Source of the DNA: an uncultured Clostridia bacterium | GTDB lineage: Bacteria > Bacillota > Clostridia > Christensenellales > Aristaeellaceae | Direction of reading: 5' to 3' | Length of the DNA: 64,000 nt | Assembly: GCA_934667105.1 (NCBI GenBank) | Contig: CAKULG010000003.1 | Coordinates: 124,001 to 188,000, forward strand | Shown here: piece after piece, positions 51,331 through 59,870 of the stretch | Layout of the letters: every line of letters begins with the position of its first letter | Numbering within the stretch: position 1 is the first letter of the stretch | The notes under the pieces: model-generated | What the model was told of the DNA's origin: nothing | What the model saw: the letters and a program-made list of their open reading frames with translations, nothing else | Database searches by the model: none | Program-made: the position numbers and the translations under genes

Positions 51331-52413
51331 TTAATCCTGCGCGTCCACCCAGTTATCCCGATTAATTGCTTCCGCCGCCCCCGCGCAGTCCGTATGGAGC
51401 AGCTCGTGCAGCTCCGTCCGGGAATAATTCACCAGCCCCCGTCCCAGATATTCGTGGGTTTCCGTTTTATACACGCACACCACGTCTCCGCGCTTGAAAT
51501 CCCCCTCCACGGCAACAACGCCCGCCGGAAGCAGGCTTTTTTCCAGCCGCGTAATGGCGTCGGCAGCGCCCTGATCTACATAAATATTCCCAGCGGATCG
51601 GGCGTAAAAGGCCAGCCATTGCTGCCGCGTTTTCAGGGAGCGCCGGGCTGTAAACAGCGTGCCAACGCCCTCGCCGCCCACGGCCTTCACCAGCGCGTTT
51701 TCCGCCTTGGCGGCTGTGATATACACGGGCACGCCCGCCCGGGTGGCGATTTTCGCGGCGCGAATCTTGGTGGCCATGCCCCCTGTACCGTTCTGGGAAA
51801 GAGAGCTGGATGCCGCCGCCTCGATTTCTTTGGTGATTTTCTCCACCCGGTCGATGCGGCGGGCGGTTTTATCCTTGGCGGGGTTGGCGGTATACAGCCC
51901 GTCCACATCCGTCAGCAGCACCAGCAGATTGGCGTGAAGCATGGCCGCCAGATACGCTCCCAGGGTGTCGTTATCCCCCAGCTTTAATTCCTCCACCGCC
52001 ACGGTATCGTTTTCATTCACGATGGGCACCGCGCCTTTTTTCAGCAGCAGCTCCATAGAATTAAAGGCGTTGATATACCGGCGGCGATCGGTAAAATCGC
52101 CCCGGGTGAGCAGAAGCTGGGCGCTGACATAGCCCCGCTCGAGCAGATAGCGGGTGTATTCCTCCATCAGCAGCCCCTGGCCCGCCGCGGCGCACGCCTG
52201 CTTGGCCGCCACCGACGTGGGGCGGGAGCCGTAACCCAGCCTCCGGAAGCCCGCCGCGATGGAGCCCGAGGTCACCAGCACCACGCTGTGGCCCGCATCC
52301 CGCAGATCGGCGATCTGGCCGACAATTCTTTTCACTTTTTCCGGCGAAAGCGTGCCGTCTCCCTCGGTAAGGGAGGAAGTGCCCACCTTGGCGACGATCA
52401 ATTGTTTATGCAT
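51331..52413 (-). CDS. proB: Glutamate 5-kinase
   Basis: First step of proline synthesis, usually feedback-inhibited by proline. The 360-aa protein has the kinase domain (VAKVGTSSLTEGDGTLSPEKVKRIVGQI, VLVTSGSIAAGFRRLG, PIVNENDTVAVEELKLGDNDTLGAYLA, GTGGMATKIRAAKIATRAGVPVYI) and a C-terminal PUA domain (LLPAGVVAVEGDFKRGDVVCVYK). It has its own consensus promoter and a leader of about 100 nt. Confidence 0.98.
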   Translation of the reverse strand: MHKQLIVAKVGTSSLTEGDGTLSPEKVKRIVGQIADLRDAGHSVVLVTSGSIAAGFRRLGYGSRPTSVAAKQACAAAGQGLLMEEYTRYLLERGYVSAQLLLTRGDFTDRRRYINAFNSMELLLKKGAVPIVNENDTVAVEELKLGDNDTLGAYLAAMLHANLLVLLTDVDGLYTANPAKDKTARRIDRVEKITKEIEAAASSSLSQNGTGGMATKIRAAKIATRAGVPVYITAAKAENALVKAVGGEGVGTLFTARRSLKTRQQWLAFYARSAGNIYVDQGAADAITRLEKSLLPAGVVAVEGDFKRGDVVCVYKTETHEYLGRGLVNYSRTELHELLHTDCAGAAEAINRDNWVDAQD

Positions 52414-52520
52414 AGCGTTCCTCTTTTTATGCGCTCCCGTCTTTATTTACGGCGGCGCAATGGCCCGAAAAGCCGCGTTTTCCCCTAAGAAACGGTTTTG
52501 AGGCCGCATCTTAAATCGGA

Positions 52521-52549
52521 ATTATAGCATTGCGTTTTTTCACTGTCAA
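52521..52549 (-). promoter_or_regulatory. Consensus promoter of proB-proA-proC
   Basis: Minus strand TTGACA (52544-52549), a 17-nt spacer and TATAAT (52521-52526): a full match to the sigma-A consensus. The leader to proB is about 100 nt and GC-rich; no known riboswitch or T-box is recognised in it. Confidence 0.88.
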
Positions 52550-52624
52550 GCAAGCCGCCGCCCCAATGCGGCCCGTTTCATAAAAATACAGAAAAAAGTC
52601 AGGATATAGGCAAATACGGAAAAA

Positions 52625-52648
52625 CCGCTCTTTGATGCCAAAGAGCGG
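52625..52648. repeat. Palindromic repeat family copy 8 (short form)
   Basis: CCGCTCTTTG, loop ATGC, CAAAGAGCGG: perfect 10-bp arms with the family core but without the outer GGGGAA/TTCCCC part. It lies about 100 nt 3' of the alpha-galactosidase gene. Confidence 0.65.
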
Positions 52649-52747
52649 CCAGACTGTCAAAAAAATATCGAACAAACCTACGGGATGCAATGAAGGGCGG
52701 CCAGCCCTTCATTCTTTTATCCGCAGAACCGCCTTTTAATATTCGTT

Positions 52748-54871
52748 TCATTCCGTCACGCGGGTGATGCGAAGCGAAATGCAATCCATATCGCCCTTCA
52801 GGGGCAGCTGAATGCCTGCGTGCATCAGGCCCTCGCCCGTGCGAACGCCCATGCCCTCCACCGCGTAGCGGGCTCGGGGATCCAAGCCGTAAAGGCGGAT
52901 GCGTTTGGTGGCCGCCCGGCAGAATTGCATACTCTGGCCGAAGGCGAACACAGCCGCCTCGCTCTGATCGGGCAGGGCGTATTCGAACACAGCGTAGGGC
53001 TCCTCCCAGGCGGAAGCCAGGCGATACACCTCGCCCAGCTGCGCGATATGCCGCAGCTCCTTGTGGCGCTTCACCAACGCGGCAATTTCATCCAGTTCTT
53101 CTTCGCTGACGGCGGCCAGATTTTCCCCAATGGCCAGGGACCCCATCATGGCCACGGTCGCCTGGAATTTTGTGGTGGACCGCCGCCCGTTCATATAGGC
53201 GGGATAAAATTTCGCAATGTGGCAGCCTCCCCCCGCGAATTTGGACAGCATGAAATAGGTGAAGCCCTCGTGGATTTTCAGCAGATCCAGGGGATCCTGA
53301 TTATCGCTGCGGTTGATGCGGCCCGAGAACGCCGTCATTGCCAAATCCACCCGGGTGCCGCCCCCCGCGCAGTTTTCAATCAGGATATTGGGAAAGCGCG
53401 CCGCCAGGGCGTTATAGAATTTATATAGATTCTGCACATAGCGGACGTAGATGGTTTTCTGCTCCGGCAGAGGCATCAGCGTGCTGCCGATCTCTGTCAC
53501 CCAGCGGTTCAAATCCATCTTGAAATAATCCAACTGGCAAATTTCCACCAGGCGAATCACCTTTTCCAGAATGTCCTGCCACACCTCGTCCAGCGCAAAA
53601 TTGAGGAACACCCGGCCCACGGTGTTCACATCCACCGGCCGCCCGGGATAGCGCAGCACCCAATCCGGGTGCTCCCGCATCAATTTGCTGTCCACATGCG
53701 CGATTTCCGGCTCCAGCCACAGGCCGAATTGCATTCCCTTTTCATGCACCGCCCGGGCGATATTCACAAGCCGCCCCGGGAAACGATCGGGATTGATGTT
53801 CCAATCCCCCATGCCCAATTGATAAAAATCCCCCTGGCCGGACCAGCCCGCGTCGATAATAAAGGCCTCCGCCCCCACGCGCGCCGCCTTTTCCACAATG
53901 CCCATCACCTTTTCCTCGTTCACCGCGCCCATAAAGGTGCCGTAGGTGTTGATGATAACGGGCATAACGCGCTCCGCGTCCACAGGGCGCATCAGATATT
54001 TCCGCTGATAGCGGTGCAGCAGGCGGCTGCCGCCGCCAAAGCCCGCCCGGGAAATGCCCCCGGTAAAGACGGGGGTTTCAAAGCTTTCGCCGGGCCGGAG
54101 GGGATAGGCAAAATCAAAATCGCTCACGCCGCCGGTGACGGACAAATCGTTTTGCTCGTCCACCTCTACATAAAAGCGGAAATTGCCGCTCCATTGCAGC
54201 GTGCCGAAATACACAAGCCCCGCGTTTTCCGATGCGTTTTCATCGGGATCCAGCATGAAAAGGGGCGCGGCGGTGGGACCGGAACGCAGCGTTTTCGTTT
54301 CCAGCAGCACCGTGCCCTGGGCGAGCGTTTGGCGGTGCAGCTGATATTCCTTCGCCCAGGCCCCCGCCAGGCTGGTGAGGCGATAGCTGCCCGTCTGCGG
54401 AAAGCGCCAAAGGGCGGAAAAAGCGTTTTCCAGCGTCAGCGCGTCCGTGCCGCGATTGGTCAGCACGGCGTTGCGATCGATAATATCCAGTTCGGGCCGC
54501 AGGACGTAGCGCAGCTCCGCCTCCAGGCCCAGGGGATCGCGCAGAAAAATGGAAAGCCGATCCCCCTCCATGCTGTGGCGCGCATAGCGCAGCGGGGTAT
54601 TCCGGGTGCCGTCGGCATAAGTCGCCTTCACGGCGTGCATGTTGAAATATCCTTCGCCCCAGCCGGGATATTCCTGCCACCAATGCGGGCCGCCGCCGCC
54701 GTGGGCATAGCGCGCCTGTTTTTCCTCCAAGGTGGGCAGATCCTGAAGGCAGCCGATCTTTTCCCCCCAATAGAGGTGGCACAGGCGGCCGTCCGGCTGA
54801 AGCTGCATGGCGTAGGCGGTGTGTTCCGTTTCCAGCAGAAAAATCTTGGATGCTTCGTCAAAGCGAATCAC
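52748..54871 (-). CDS. Alpha-galactosidase, glycoside hydrolase family 36
   Basis: Retaining alpha-galactosidase of 707 aa. The N-terminal beta-supersandwich (to about residue 290) precedes the barrel. The nucleophile is Asp453 in FKMDLNRW, and the acid/base is Asp523 in RSDNQDPLDLLKIHEGF. GLWLEPEIAHVDSKLMREHPDW is the typical GH36 block. No signal peptide, so it works on imported raffinose- or melibiose-type sugars. The start codon is GTG at 54871 with GGGGAGGA 5-8 nt upstream. It begins 15 nt after the membrane AraC gene, so both share a transcript with sugar ABC system 2. Confidence 0.95.
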   Translation of the reverse strand: MIRFDEASKIFLLETEHTAYAMQLQPDGRLCHLYWGEKIGCLQDLPTLEEKQARYAHGGGGPHWWQEYPGWGEGYFNMHAVKATYADGTRNTPLRYARHSMEGDRLSIFLRDPLGLEAELRYVLRPELDIIDRNAVLTNRGTDALTLENAFSALWRFPQTGSYRLTSLAGAWAKEYQLHRQTLAQGTVLLETKTLRSGPTAAPLFMLDPDENASENAGLVYFGTLQWSGNFRFYVEVDEQNDLSVTGGVSDFDFAYPLRPGESFETPVFTGGISRAGFGGGSRLLHRYQRKYLMRPVDAERVMPVIINTYGTFMGAVNEEKVMGIVEKAARVGAEAFIIDAGWSGQGDFYQLGMGDWNINPDRFPGRLVNIARAVHEKGMQFGLWLEPEIAHVDSKLMREHPDWVLRYPGRPVDVNTVGRVFLNFALDEVWQDILEKVIRLVEICQLDYFKMDLNRWVTEIGSTLMPLPEQKTIYVRYVQNLYKFYNALAARFPNILIENCAGGGTRVDLAMTAFSGRINRSDNQDPLDLLKIHEGFTYFMLSKFAGGGCHIAKFYPAYMNGRRSTTKFQATVAMMGSLAIGENLAAVSEEELDEIAALVKRHKELRHIAQLGEVYRLASAWEEPYAVFEYALPDQSEAAVFAFGQSMQFCRAATKRIRLYGLDPRARYAVEGMGVRTGEGLMHAGIQLPLKGDMDCISLRITRVTE

Positions 54872-54886
54872 TTTTGTTTCCTCCCC

Positions 54887-56989
54887 TTATTGCGCGTTCA
54901 CCAGCTTCTTCCATTCGCCGGGGGTCACGCCAACATATTGCTTAAAGCATTTAATGAAATGCGAAATATCGCAATAGCCCACCTTCTCCGCCGTTTCGGC
55001 GATGGAAAGATTTTCATCCCGCAGAATTTTCTTGGCTTCCTCCATGCGCAGCTGCACCAGGTATTCTTTAAACGTCATATTGATTTCCCCGCGCAGCAGC
55101 CGGGCCACCTGCTTGGTGGAGATGCCCAGCGCCTCGGCGGTGGAGGCCAGGCAGATTTTCGCATCCAGGCAGTTTTTCCGCACATATTCGGAAACCTCGC
55201 CGCCCATGCAGGCTTCCCGTTCAGGCGGCGCGGCCTGAACGGCGGCGCAAAGGCTGCGCACAAGCTGGCGCATATTTTCCGCCAGCGTTTCGGGATCTGC
55301 GTTTCCCGGGGGCACTTCCCGCACCGCGATCACGCCCCGGCGAATCGCCTCATGATACAGGCGCTGGTAGAGGACGTTCAGAATATAAATGCGCAGAATA
55401 TAGGAGGGGTAGCGCCGCTCCGTCTGCAAAAGCAGCGCGTCCAGCAGTGCCAGTGCCTGCTGCATCGCCCCCGTTTCAGTAAGCGAAAGCACCTGACGCA
55501 GCCCCAGATCCTCCTCGTTTTCCGCCGTTTCCGCGTTTCCCGCTGGCAGACGGATGGAGGGTTGATTGAGGGCCTCTATGGCGGCGGCGGCAATCTGATC
55601 CAGCGAAACGCAGGCGCGGCCTACCTGCACCCGCGCCCGCAGGCCACGGCTGAGCAGCGTATCCCCCAGCAGTTCCACAATATCCTGGCACTGCTCCTCT
55701 TCTTCAAAGCTCAGCAGCGCCGCGTATTCGTGGCCCGATTGCAGTTCGGCCATATACAGGGTGTATTCCTCGTCGGAAAAGCCCTCCACATCCTTGAGCA
55801 GATCCGTCGTGTTGCCGCCCTCCTCGAGATGGATGAACAGCACCGCGTACATGCCGTGATCCAGCCGATAGCCCATTTCCTGAATCTGGCGGGAAACCAC
55901 GGGGCTCTCGTTGCCGGAAATCAGCATCATCACCATCTGCTGCTTCAGATAGGCGCGCTGAAGGTTCATAATTTCAAGCTGCTTATCCAATTGCTTGCGG
56001 GAAAGGAAGGCGTTTTCCGTGGCCTCGTGCAGCAGCGTCTCGATGGTTTTCAATTCGTTGCTGGGGCCTGGAAAATGTCCGCGGGGGGGGGACGATTGTA
56101 CATACTGATGATACAAGCGAAGAATCGGACGGCTATTTTTCCAGGCGGCCCACACGGCCAGCGCCATGCCCGCCAGCGCCACCCCCGCGATAATCACCGT
56201 CAGCATGCGATAAAACGCGCCCAGAGAATCGCCGCTTTCAAAGCTGTCCTCATCCAGGGTCAAGGTCAGCTTGCCGCCCGTGCCCATGCCGCGCAGCGGG
56301 TTTTCGATGGCGGCGGAGAGAATTTCCCACCCGTTATAGGAAAGGGCGTATGGCACGCTTTGCGCCTGGCCTGTCATAAGCGCTATATCCTGAGCGATCT
56401 GCTGGCGCTTGACGACGAACAGCAGCAGGCAATTTTCCTTCTGCGTCGCCCCCGCGCCGTAGGTCAGCGGCAGGCAGGCGAGCAGCGTATCCGGCCTGCT
56501 TTCAGGCACGGTAAAGGCTACGCCCTGCCGTCCCGCCTGCCGCCCCAGGGAAAGCAGCTCCGCTTCTTCCATTTTCATCACGCGCTGAAGGAAAACCTCG
56601 GGGGTATAGGTGTTTTTCGCGCCGAACACCCGGCCCATGCCCAGATACCAGAGGTAATATTCATGCACCCAGGGGGAATAATCCGCGAACCGGGAAAAGG
56701 CGTTGAGAAGCTCCCAATCGTTATAATGATTCTGGGCCAGATAGAAGGGCAGATACTGGCTGTCCGTCTGCACTTTCAGGCGAATATCCTCCATAACGGC
56801 GAATTGCCGCTCGAGATAATCGGCGGCCATGACGGCGCGGCTGCGATACACGCTTCGCTCGCTTTTTTTCAGTTCCCGGGCGGAAAGCGCCATCAGCGCC
56901 GCGCCCAGCGCAAGGCAGACAATCAGCACCACCATCAGATAGGAAGCCGCGTATTGCCTGAACAGTTTTCCGGAGCGAGCCTTCTTCAT
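54887..56989 (-). CDS. Membrane-anchored AraC-type regulator with extracellular sensor
   Basis: A 700-aa one-component transmembrane regulator. Membrane segments at about 14-35 and 262-287 enclose an outside domain of about 225 residues that resembles dCache sensors. A cytoplasmic linker follows, and the C-terminal 100 residues are the AraC double helix-turn-helix (ICLASTAEALGISTKQVARLLRGEINMTFKEYLVQLRMEEAKKIL and SIAETAEKVGYCDISHFIKCFKQYVGVTPGEWKKL). This layout is common near LplB/YtcP systems. The linker codons for SSPPRG contain a run of nine C's (56083-56091, G's on the plus strand), a possible slippage site; the frame is open here. It lies between binding protein 2 and the GH36 gene, which it probably controls. 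Confidence 0.88.
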   Translation of the reverse strand: MKKARSGKLFRQYAASYLMVVLIVCLALGAALMALSARELKKSERSVYRSRAVMAADYLERQFAVMEDIRLKVQTDSQYLPFYLAQNHYNDWELLNAFSRFADYSPWVHEYYLWYLGMGRVFGAKNTYTPEVFLQRVMKMEEAELLSLGRQAGRQGVAFTVPESRPDTLLACLPLTYGAGATQKENCLLLFVVKRQQIAQDIALMTGQAQSVPYALSYNGWEILSAAIENPLRGMGTGGKLTLTLDEDSFESGDSLGAFYRMLTVIIAGVALAGMALAVWAAWKNSRPILRLYHQYVQSSPPRGHFPGPSNELKTIETLLHEATENAFLSRKQLDKQLEIMNLQRAYLKQQMVMMLISGNESPVVSRQIQEMGYRLDHGMYAVLFIHLEEGGNTTDLLKDVEGFSDEEYTLYMAELQSGHEYAALLSFEEEEQCQDIVELLGDTLLSRGLRARVQVGRACVSLDQIAAAAIEALNQPSIRLPAGNAETAENEEDLGLRQVLSLTETGAMQQALALLDALLLQTERRYPSYILRIYILNVLYQRLYHEAIRRGVIAVREVPPGNADPETLAENMRQLVRSLCAAVQAAPPEREACMGGEVSEYVRKNCLDAKICLASTAEALGISTKQVARLLRGEINMTFKEYLVQLRMEEAKKILRDENLSIAETAEKVGYCDISHFIKCFKQYVGVTPGEWKKLVNAQ

Positions 56990-57058
56990 CGCCGCAAAAC
57001 CCCTGTTCTCTTTAGAATGAATTGTTCCGCCTGAAAAGACAAATTTTTTCTGAACACA

Positions 57059-57087
57059 GGGGCGCCTCCGTTTTCAGGGGGCGCCCC
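57059..57087 (-). terminator. Stem-loop after binding-protein gene 2
   Basis: GGGGCGCC (57059-57066) pairs with GGCGCCCC (57080-57087). No T-run follows on the minus strand. It may be an mRNA 3'-stabilising hairpin that favours binding-protein expression, or a weak terminator. Confidence 0.5.
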
Positions 57088-57113
57088 CGCATTTTCAATT
57101 ATGACGGGCCCAA

Positions 57114-58850
57114 TTACTGCAGATTCGCCTTATATTCATTATAGGCGGTGAGATAGCAATTGTAAAGGGTTTCAATGCCCATGCCTTTCAGCTCCGCCTG
57201 GAAAGCGTCCCATTCGTTCAGGTCGCGCTTGCCGGTGATGAACTTCGCCACTTCGGATTCCACGGATTTATCGATAATCAGGTGCAGATCGTCGATTTCC
57301 AGGGTGGTATCCTCATCGAAGAACACGACGTGGGGCGTGGAATCGATGCGGTAGGGCTCCTGCGCTGTCTTGAGGGAGCGCATATGCCAGCCGTTGCCCC
57401 AATCGGGATCGTAGCCGTAGGGCACCAGGGATTTATTATAGAACCAGTTGCGCATTTCGGGCCGGTTGGTCACGCCGTTCTTGAAGGCTTCGGTTTCCTC
57501 GGAGGGGTTGGAGCGATTGCCGAAGGTGGTCCAGCCGCCGGCATGGCCGCGCATCATCACCTGAGAATCGATCTTGTTGCCATCCTTGTCATACCAGGAA
57601 GCGGCGCCCTTTTCATCCGCGATGTAGCCGCCGATGAGGCCGAGGGTATCGGCGGAGGTGCTGGCCGGGCCGCACCAGAGATACATGCCGCCCAGATCGG
57701 AATAGAAGAAATCCAGGTAGCGGCAGATCATTTCCGCCTTTTCGGGGGTCACGTCCGCGCTGAGATACACGGTGCCGTGCTGGAACTTCTGGGCGGTGCC
57801 CACGCGCGGGGTGGTCTGATACTGGCTGGTGAGGGGCTTGGAGTTGGTCCAGCGGTGCAGCTTGGTAATATCGCGCATATACTGCCAGCCGGAACCGCCC
57901 AGCGCGGCGAAGGCTTCGTTATCCACCCCGGCCAGCACCTGGGTTTCGCCGATGGTGAAGAATTCGGGATCGAGGATGCCGTCCACATACAGCTGATGCA
58001 TCAGGGTGAGGAATTCCTTATACCGCTCGGTCATGATGGGGAGCACCATTTCTTTTTCATCGCCGGTGTACATTTCAGCGGCGTACACGCCCAGGCCGCC
58101 CTTGCCGCCCTGCTGCGCGCCCGTACCGCTCATGGCCCAGACGAAGCCGAAGGCGTTCAGCATGGGAACCAGGGAATTGCCGTATTCATAGCTGCCGCCG
58201 AAGGGATACAGCTCGGGGTGGCGCTCCTTGATCTTGTAGAGATACGCCACGAATTCATCCAGAGTTTCGGGCGCGTCGCCGTAGGTGTAGCCCGCCTCCG
58301 CCAGGTAATCCGTCTGCAGGCCGATGGTGCAGCCGGGATCGGAGAGGATGTAGAGATCCACATAGCCGGGCAGGGTGTAAATCGCGCCGTCGGGGGTGGT
58401 GGCGTAGGCCAGGCCCTCGGGATGACGGCGGTTCCAATCGCACAGATTGGGCATGATTTCGGGGGTGATGTAGGGCTTCAGATCCAGCAGCAGGCCCTCG
58501 CCCATGCCGTAGCGAATGATTTCGGAATCGGTCAGGGGAATGTCGAACATCAGATCGCGCAGATCATTGCTGGCGAACATCATGCCCTTGCGCTCGTCGA
58601 TGGCGGAGGAGAGAATCTGCTCCACCTGGAATTTGATGCCGGAGGCCTGCTCGGAAAAATTCCAGAACCACATATCTTCGGGGTTCAGGCCGTAGGTTTC
58701 ATCGCGCTTGGTGTAAACGGAAACGGTGACGGAGCCGTCCTTGACCAGGGGCCAATCCACGTAATCCGTATGGTCGTTCCATTCGGCCAGGGCGGGCACG
58801 CAGGAGGCCATCATCACGACGGCCAGCAGCAGACAGAGAATTTTGCGCAT
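57114..58850 (-). CDS. Sugar ABC transporter substrate-binding protein (system 2)
   Basis: A 578-aa secreted binding protein. Residues 1-22 are a signal peptide (ILCLLLAVVMMASCVPALA-EW). MASC could serve as a lipobox, while ALA-E fits signal peptidase I. The mature part shows YVDWPLVKDGSVTVSVYTKRDETYGLNPEDMWFWNF and AEAGYTYGDAPETLDEFVAYLYKIKERHPELYPFGG, typical of large family-1 binding proteins for oligosaccharides. AAAGGAG lies 9 nt before the ATG at 58850. It is longer than the system 1 protein and only distantly similar. Its genetic link to GH36 suggests alpha-galactosides as ligand. Confidence 0.87.
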   Translation of the reverse strand: MRKILCLLLAVVMMASCVPALAEWNDHTDYVDWPLVKDGSVTVSVYTKRDETYGLNPEDMWFWNFSEQASGIKFQVEQILSSAIDERKGMMFASNDLRDLMFDIPLTDSEIIRYGMGEGLLLDLKPYITPEIMPNLCDWNRRHPEGLAYATTPDGAIYTLPGYVDLYILSDPGCTIGLQTDYLAEAGYTYGDAPETLDEFVAYLYKIKERHPELYPFGGSYEYGNSLVPMLNAFGFVWAMSGTGAQQGGKGGLGVYAAEMYTGDEKEMVLPIMTERYKEFLTLMHQLYVDGILDPEFFTIGETQVLAGVDNEAFAALGGSGWQYMRDITKLHRWTNSKPLTSQYQTTPRVGTAQKFQHGTVYLSADVTPEKAEMICRYLDFFYSDLGGMYLWCGPASTSADTLGLIGGYIADEKGAASWYDKDGNKIDSQVMMRGHAGGWTTFGNRSNPSEETEAFKNGVTNRPEMRNWFYNKSLVPYGYDPDWGNGWHMRSLKTAQEPYRIDSTPHVVFFDEDTTLEIDDLHLIIDKSVESEVAKFITGKRDLNEWDAFQAELKGMGIETLYNCYLTAYNEYKANLQ

Positions 58851-58920
58851 GTTTTTTGCTCCTTTCATATTGAGGATATTTTGTAAAACGGCTTGCGCTG
58901 CCGCTTTGACCAAGAGAGAA

Positions 58921-59853
58921 TCAGCCCTTTACCGCGCCGATCATCATGCCCTTGACGAAATATTTCTGCACGAAGGGATAGGCGATCAGCAGCGGCGCGG
59001 AGGCGACGATAATCAGAGCGTATTTCATGGCCTCGGCCATATACGCCCGGCGGGCGAACTGGGCCAGTGTTTCGGGATCATAGGAGGAGGTGTCCACGCC
59101 CTTTAGGGAATTGGAGGCCTCCAACAGGATGGAGCGCAGAATCATCTGCAGGGGCATATAATCGTTCTTGGTAACGTAGACCAGGGCATTGAAATAATTG
59201 TTCCACCGGGCCACAGCGAAAAACAGCGACATGACCGCCAGAATAGAGCCCGCCAGCGGCAACGCGATGGTGAAGAAGGTGCGGAATTCGTTTGCGCCGT
59301 CGATGCGGGCGGATTCGTAAAGTTCCTCGGGGATGGTGGTTTCAAAATACACCCGGGAAACGATCATATTGTACACGGAGGATGCGCCGATGAAAATCAG
59401 GGTGTACCATTGATTCACCACGCCCAGTTGCTTCATAGTCAGATAGGTGGGGATGAGGCCGCCAGAAAAATACATGGGAATGAGGAAATAGATGTTGAAG
59501 AAGCGCCGCCCGGGCAGGCGCCGTTTGCTCAGGGCGTAGGCGGAGGGAATGGTGAGGCACAGGCTGAACAGCGTGCCCACGGTGGAATAAAAGAGGGTGT
59601 TGCGATAGCCCAGCCAGATGCGCGGCTCCTTAAACACCTCCTGGTACGGCTCCCAGGTGAAGCCTTGAGGGAACAGATACACTTCGCCCCGGGCCACGGC
59701 GTAAGGATCGGAAACAGAGGCGCACAGCACGAAATACAGGGGGTACAGGCAAATGAACAGCAGCAGCAGATTCAGCACCACGTTGAACGTATCGAAAACC
59801 ACGTCCGCTCGGGTGCGCTTTATCACGGTTAATTTTGTCGCGGCGGATTTCAT
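58921..59853 (-). CDS. Carbohydrate ABC transporter permease, YtcP/LplC family (system 2)
   Basis: A 310-aa membrane permease with about six spans. The EAA loop is ELYESARIDGANEFRTFFTIALPLAGSILAVMSL, and the C-terminus LIAYPFVQKYFVKGMMIGAVKG is the YtcP hallmark. The ATG at 59853 follows GAAAGGAGG and lies 17 nt after the lplB stop. It pairs with the next gene upstream to form the channel. Confidence 0.92.
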   Translation of the reverse strand: MKSAATKLTVIKRTRADVVFDTFNVVLNLLLLFICLYPLYFVLCASVSDPYAVARGEVYLFPQGFTWEPYQEVFKEPRIWLGYRNTLFYSTVGTLFSLCLTIPSAYALSKRRLPGRRFFNIYFLIPMYFSGGLIPTYLTMKQLGVVNQWYTLIFIGASSVYNMIVSRVYFETTIPEELYESARIDGANEFRTFFTIALPLAGSILAVMSLFFAVARWNNYFNALVYVTKNDYMPLQMILRSILLEASNSLKGVDTSSYDPETLAQFARRAYMAEAMKYALIIVASAPLLIAYPFVQKYFVKGMMIGAVKG

Positions 59854-59870
59854 GTTCGCTTCCTCCTTTC

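Larger units (their letters stand above)
52414..52747. other. 334-bp region between proB and the alpha-galactosidase gene
   Basis: It holds the proB promoter and leader, repeat copy 8 (52625-52648) and a second hairpin: AATGAAGGGC (52689-52698) pairs with GCCCTTCATT (52704-52713), followed by CTTTTATCC on the plus strand. No gene is seen. Confidence 0.6.

Noticed and set aside
52414..52513. Possible proline T-box or other riboswitch in the proB leader
   Set aside because: The leader is only about 100 nt and I see no T-box sequence, specifier stem or terminator/antiterminator pair.
53669..57034. Open frame of 1121 codons on the plus strand opposite the GH36 and AraC genes
   Set aside because: It runs across the gap between two well-supported minus-strand genes and shows no recognisable motifs, so it is a GC-bias artefact.
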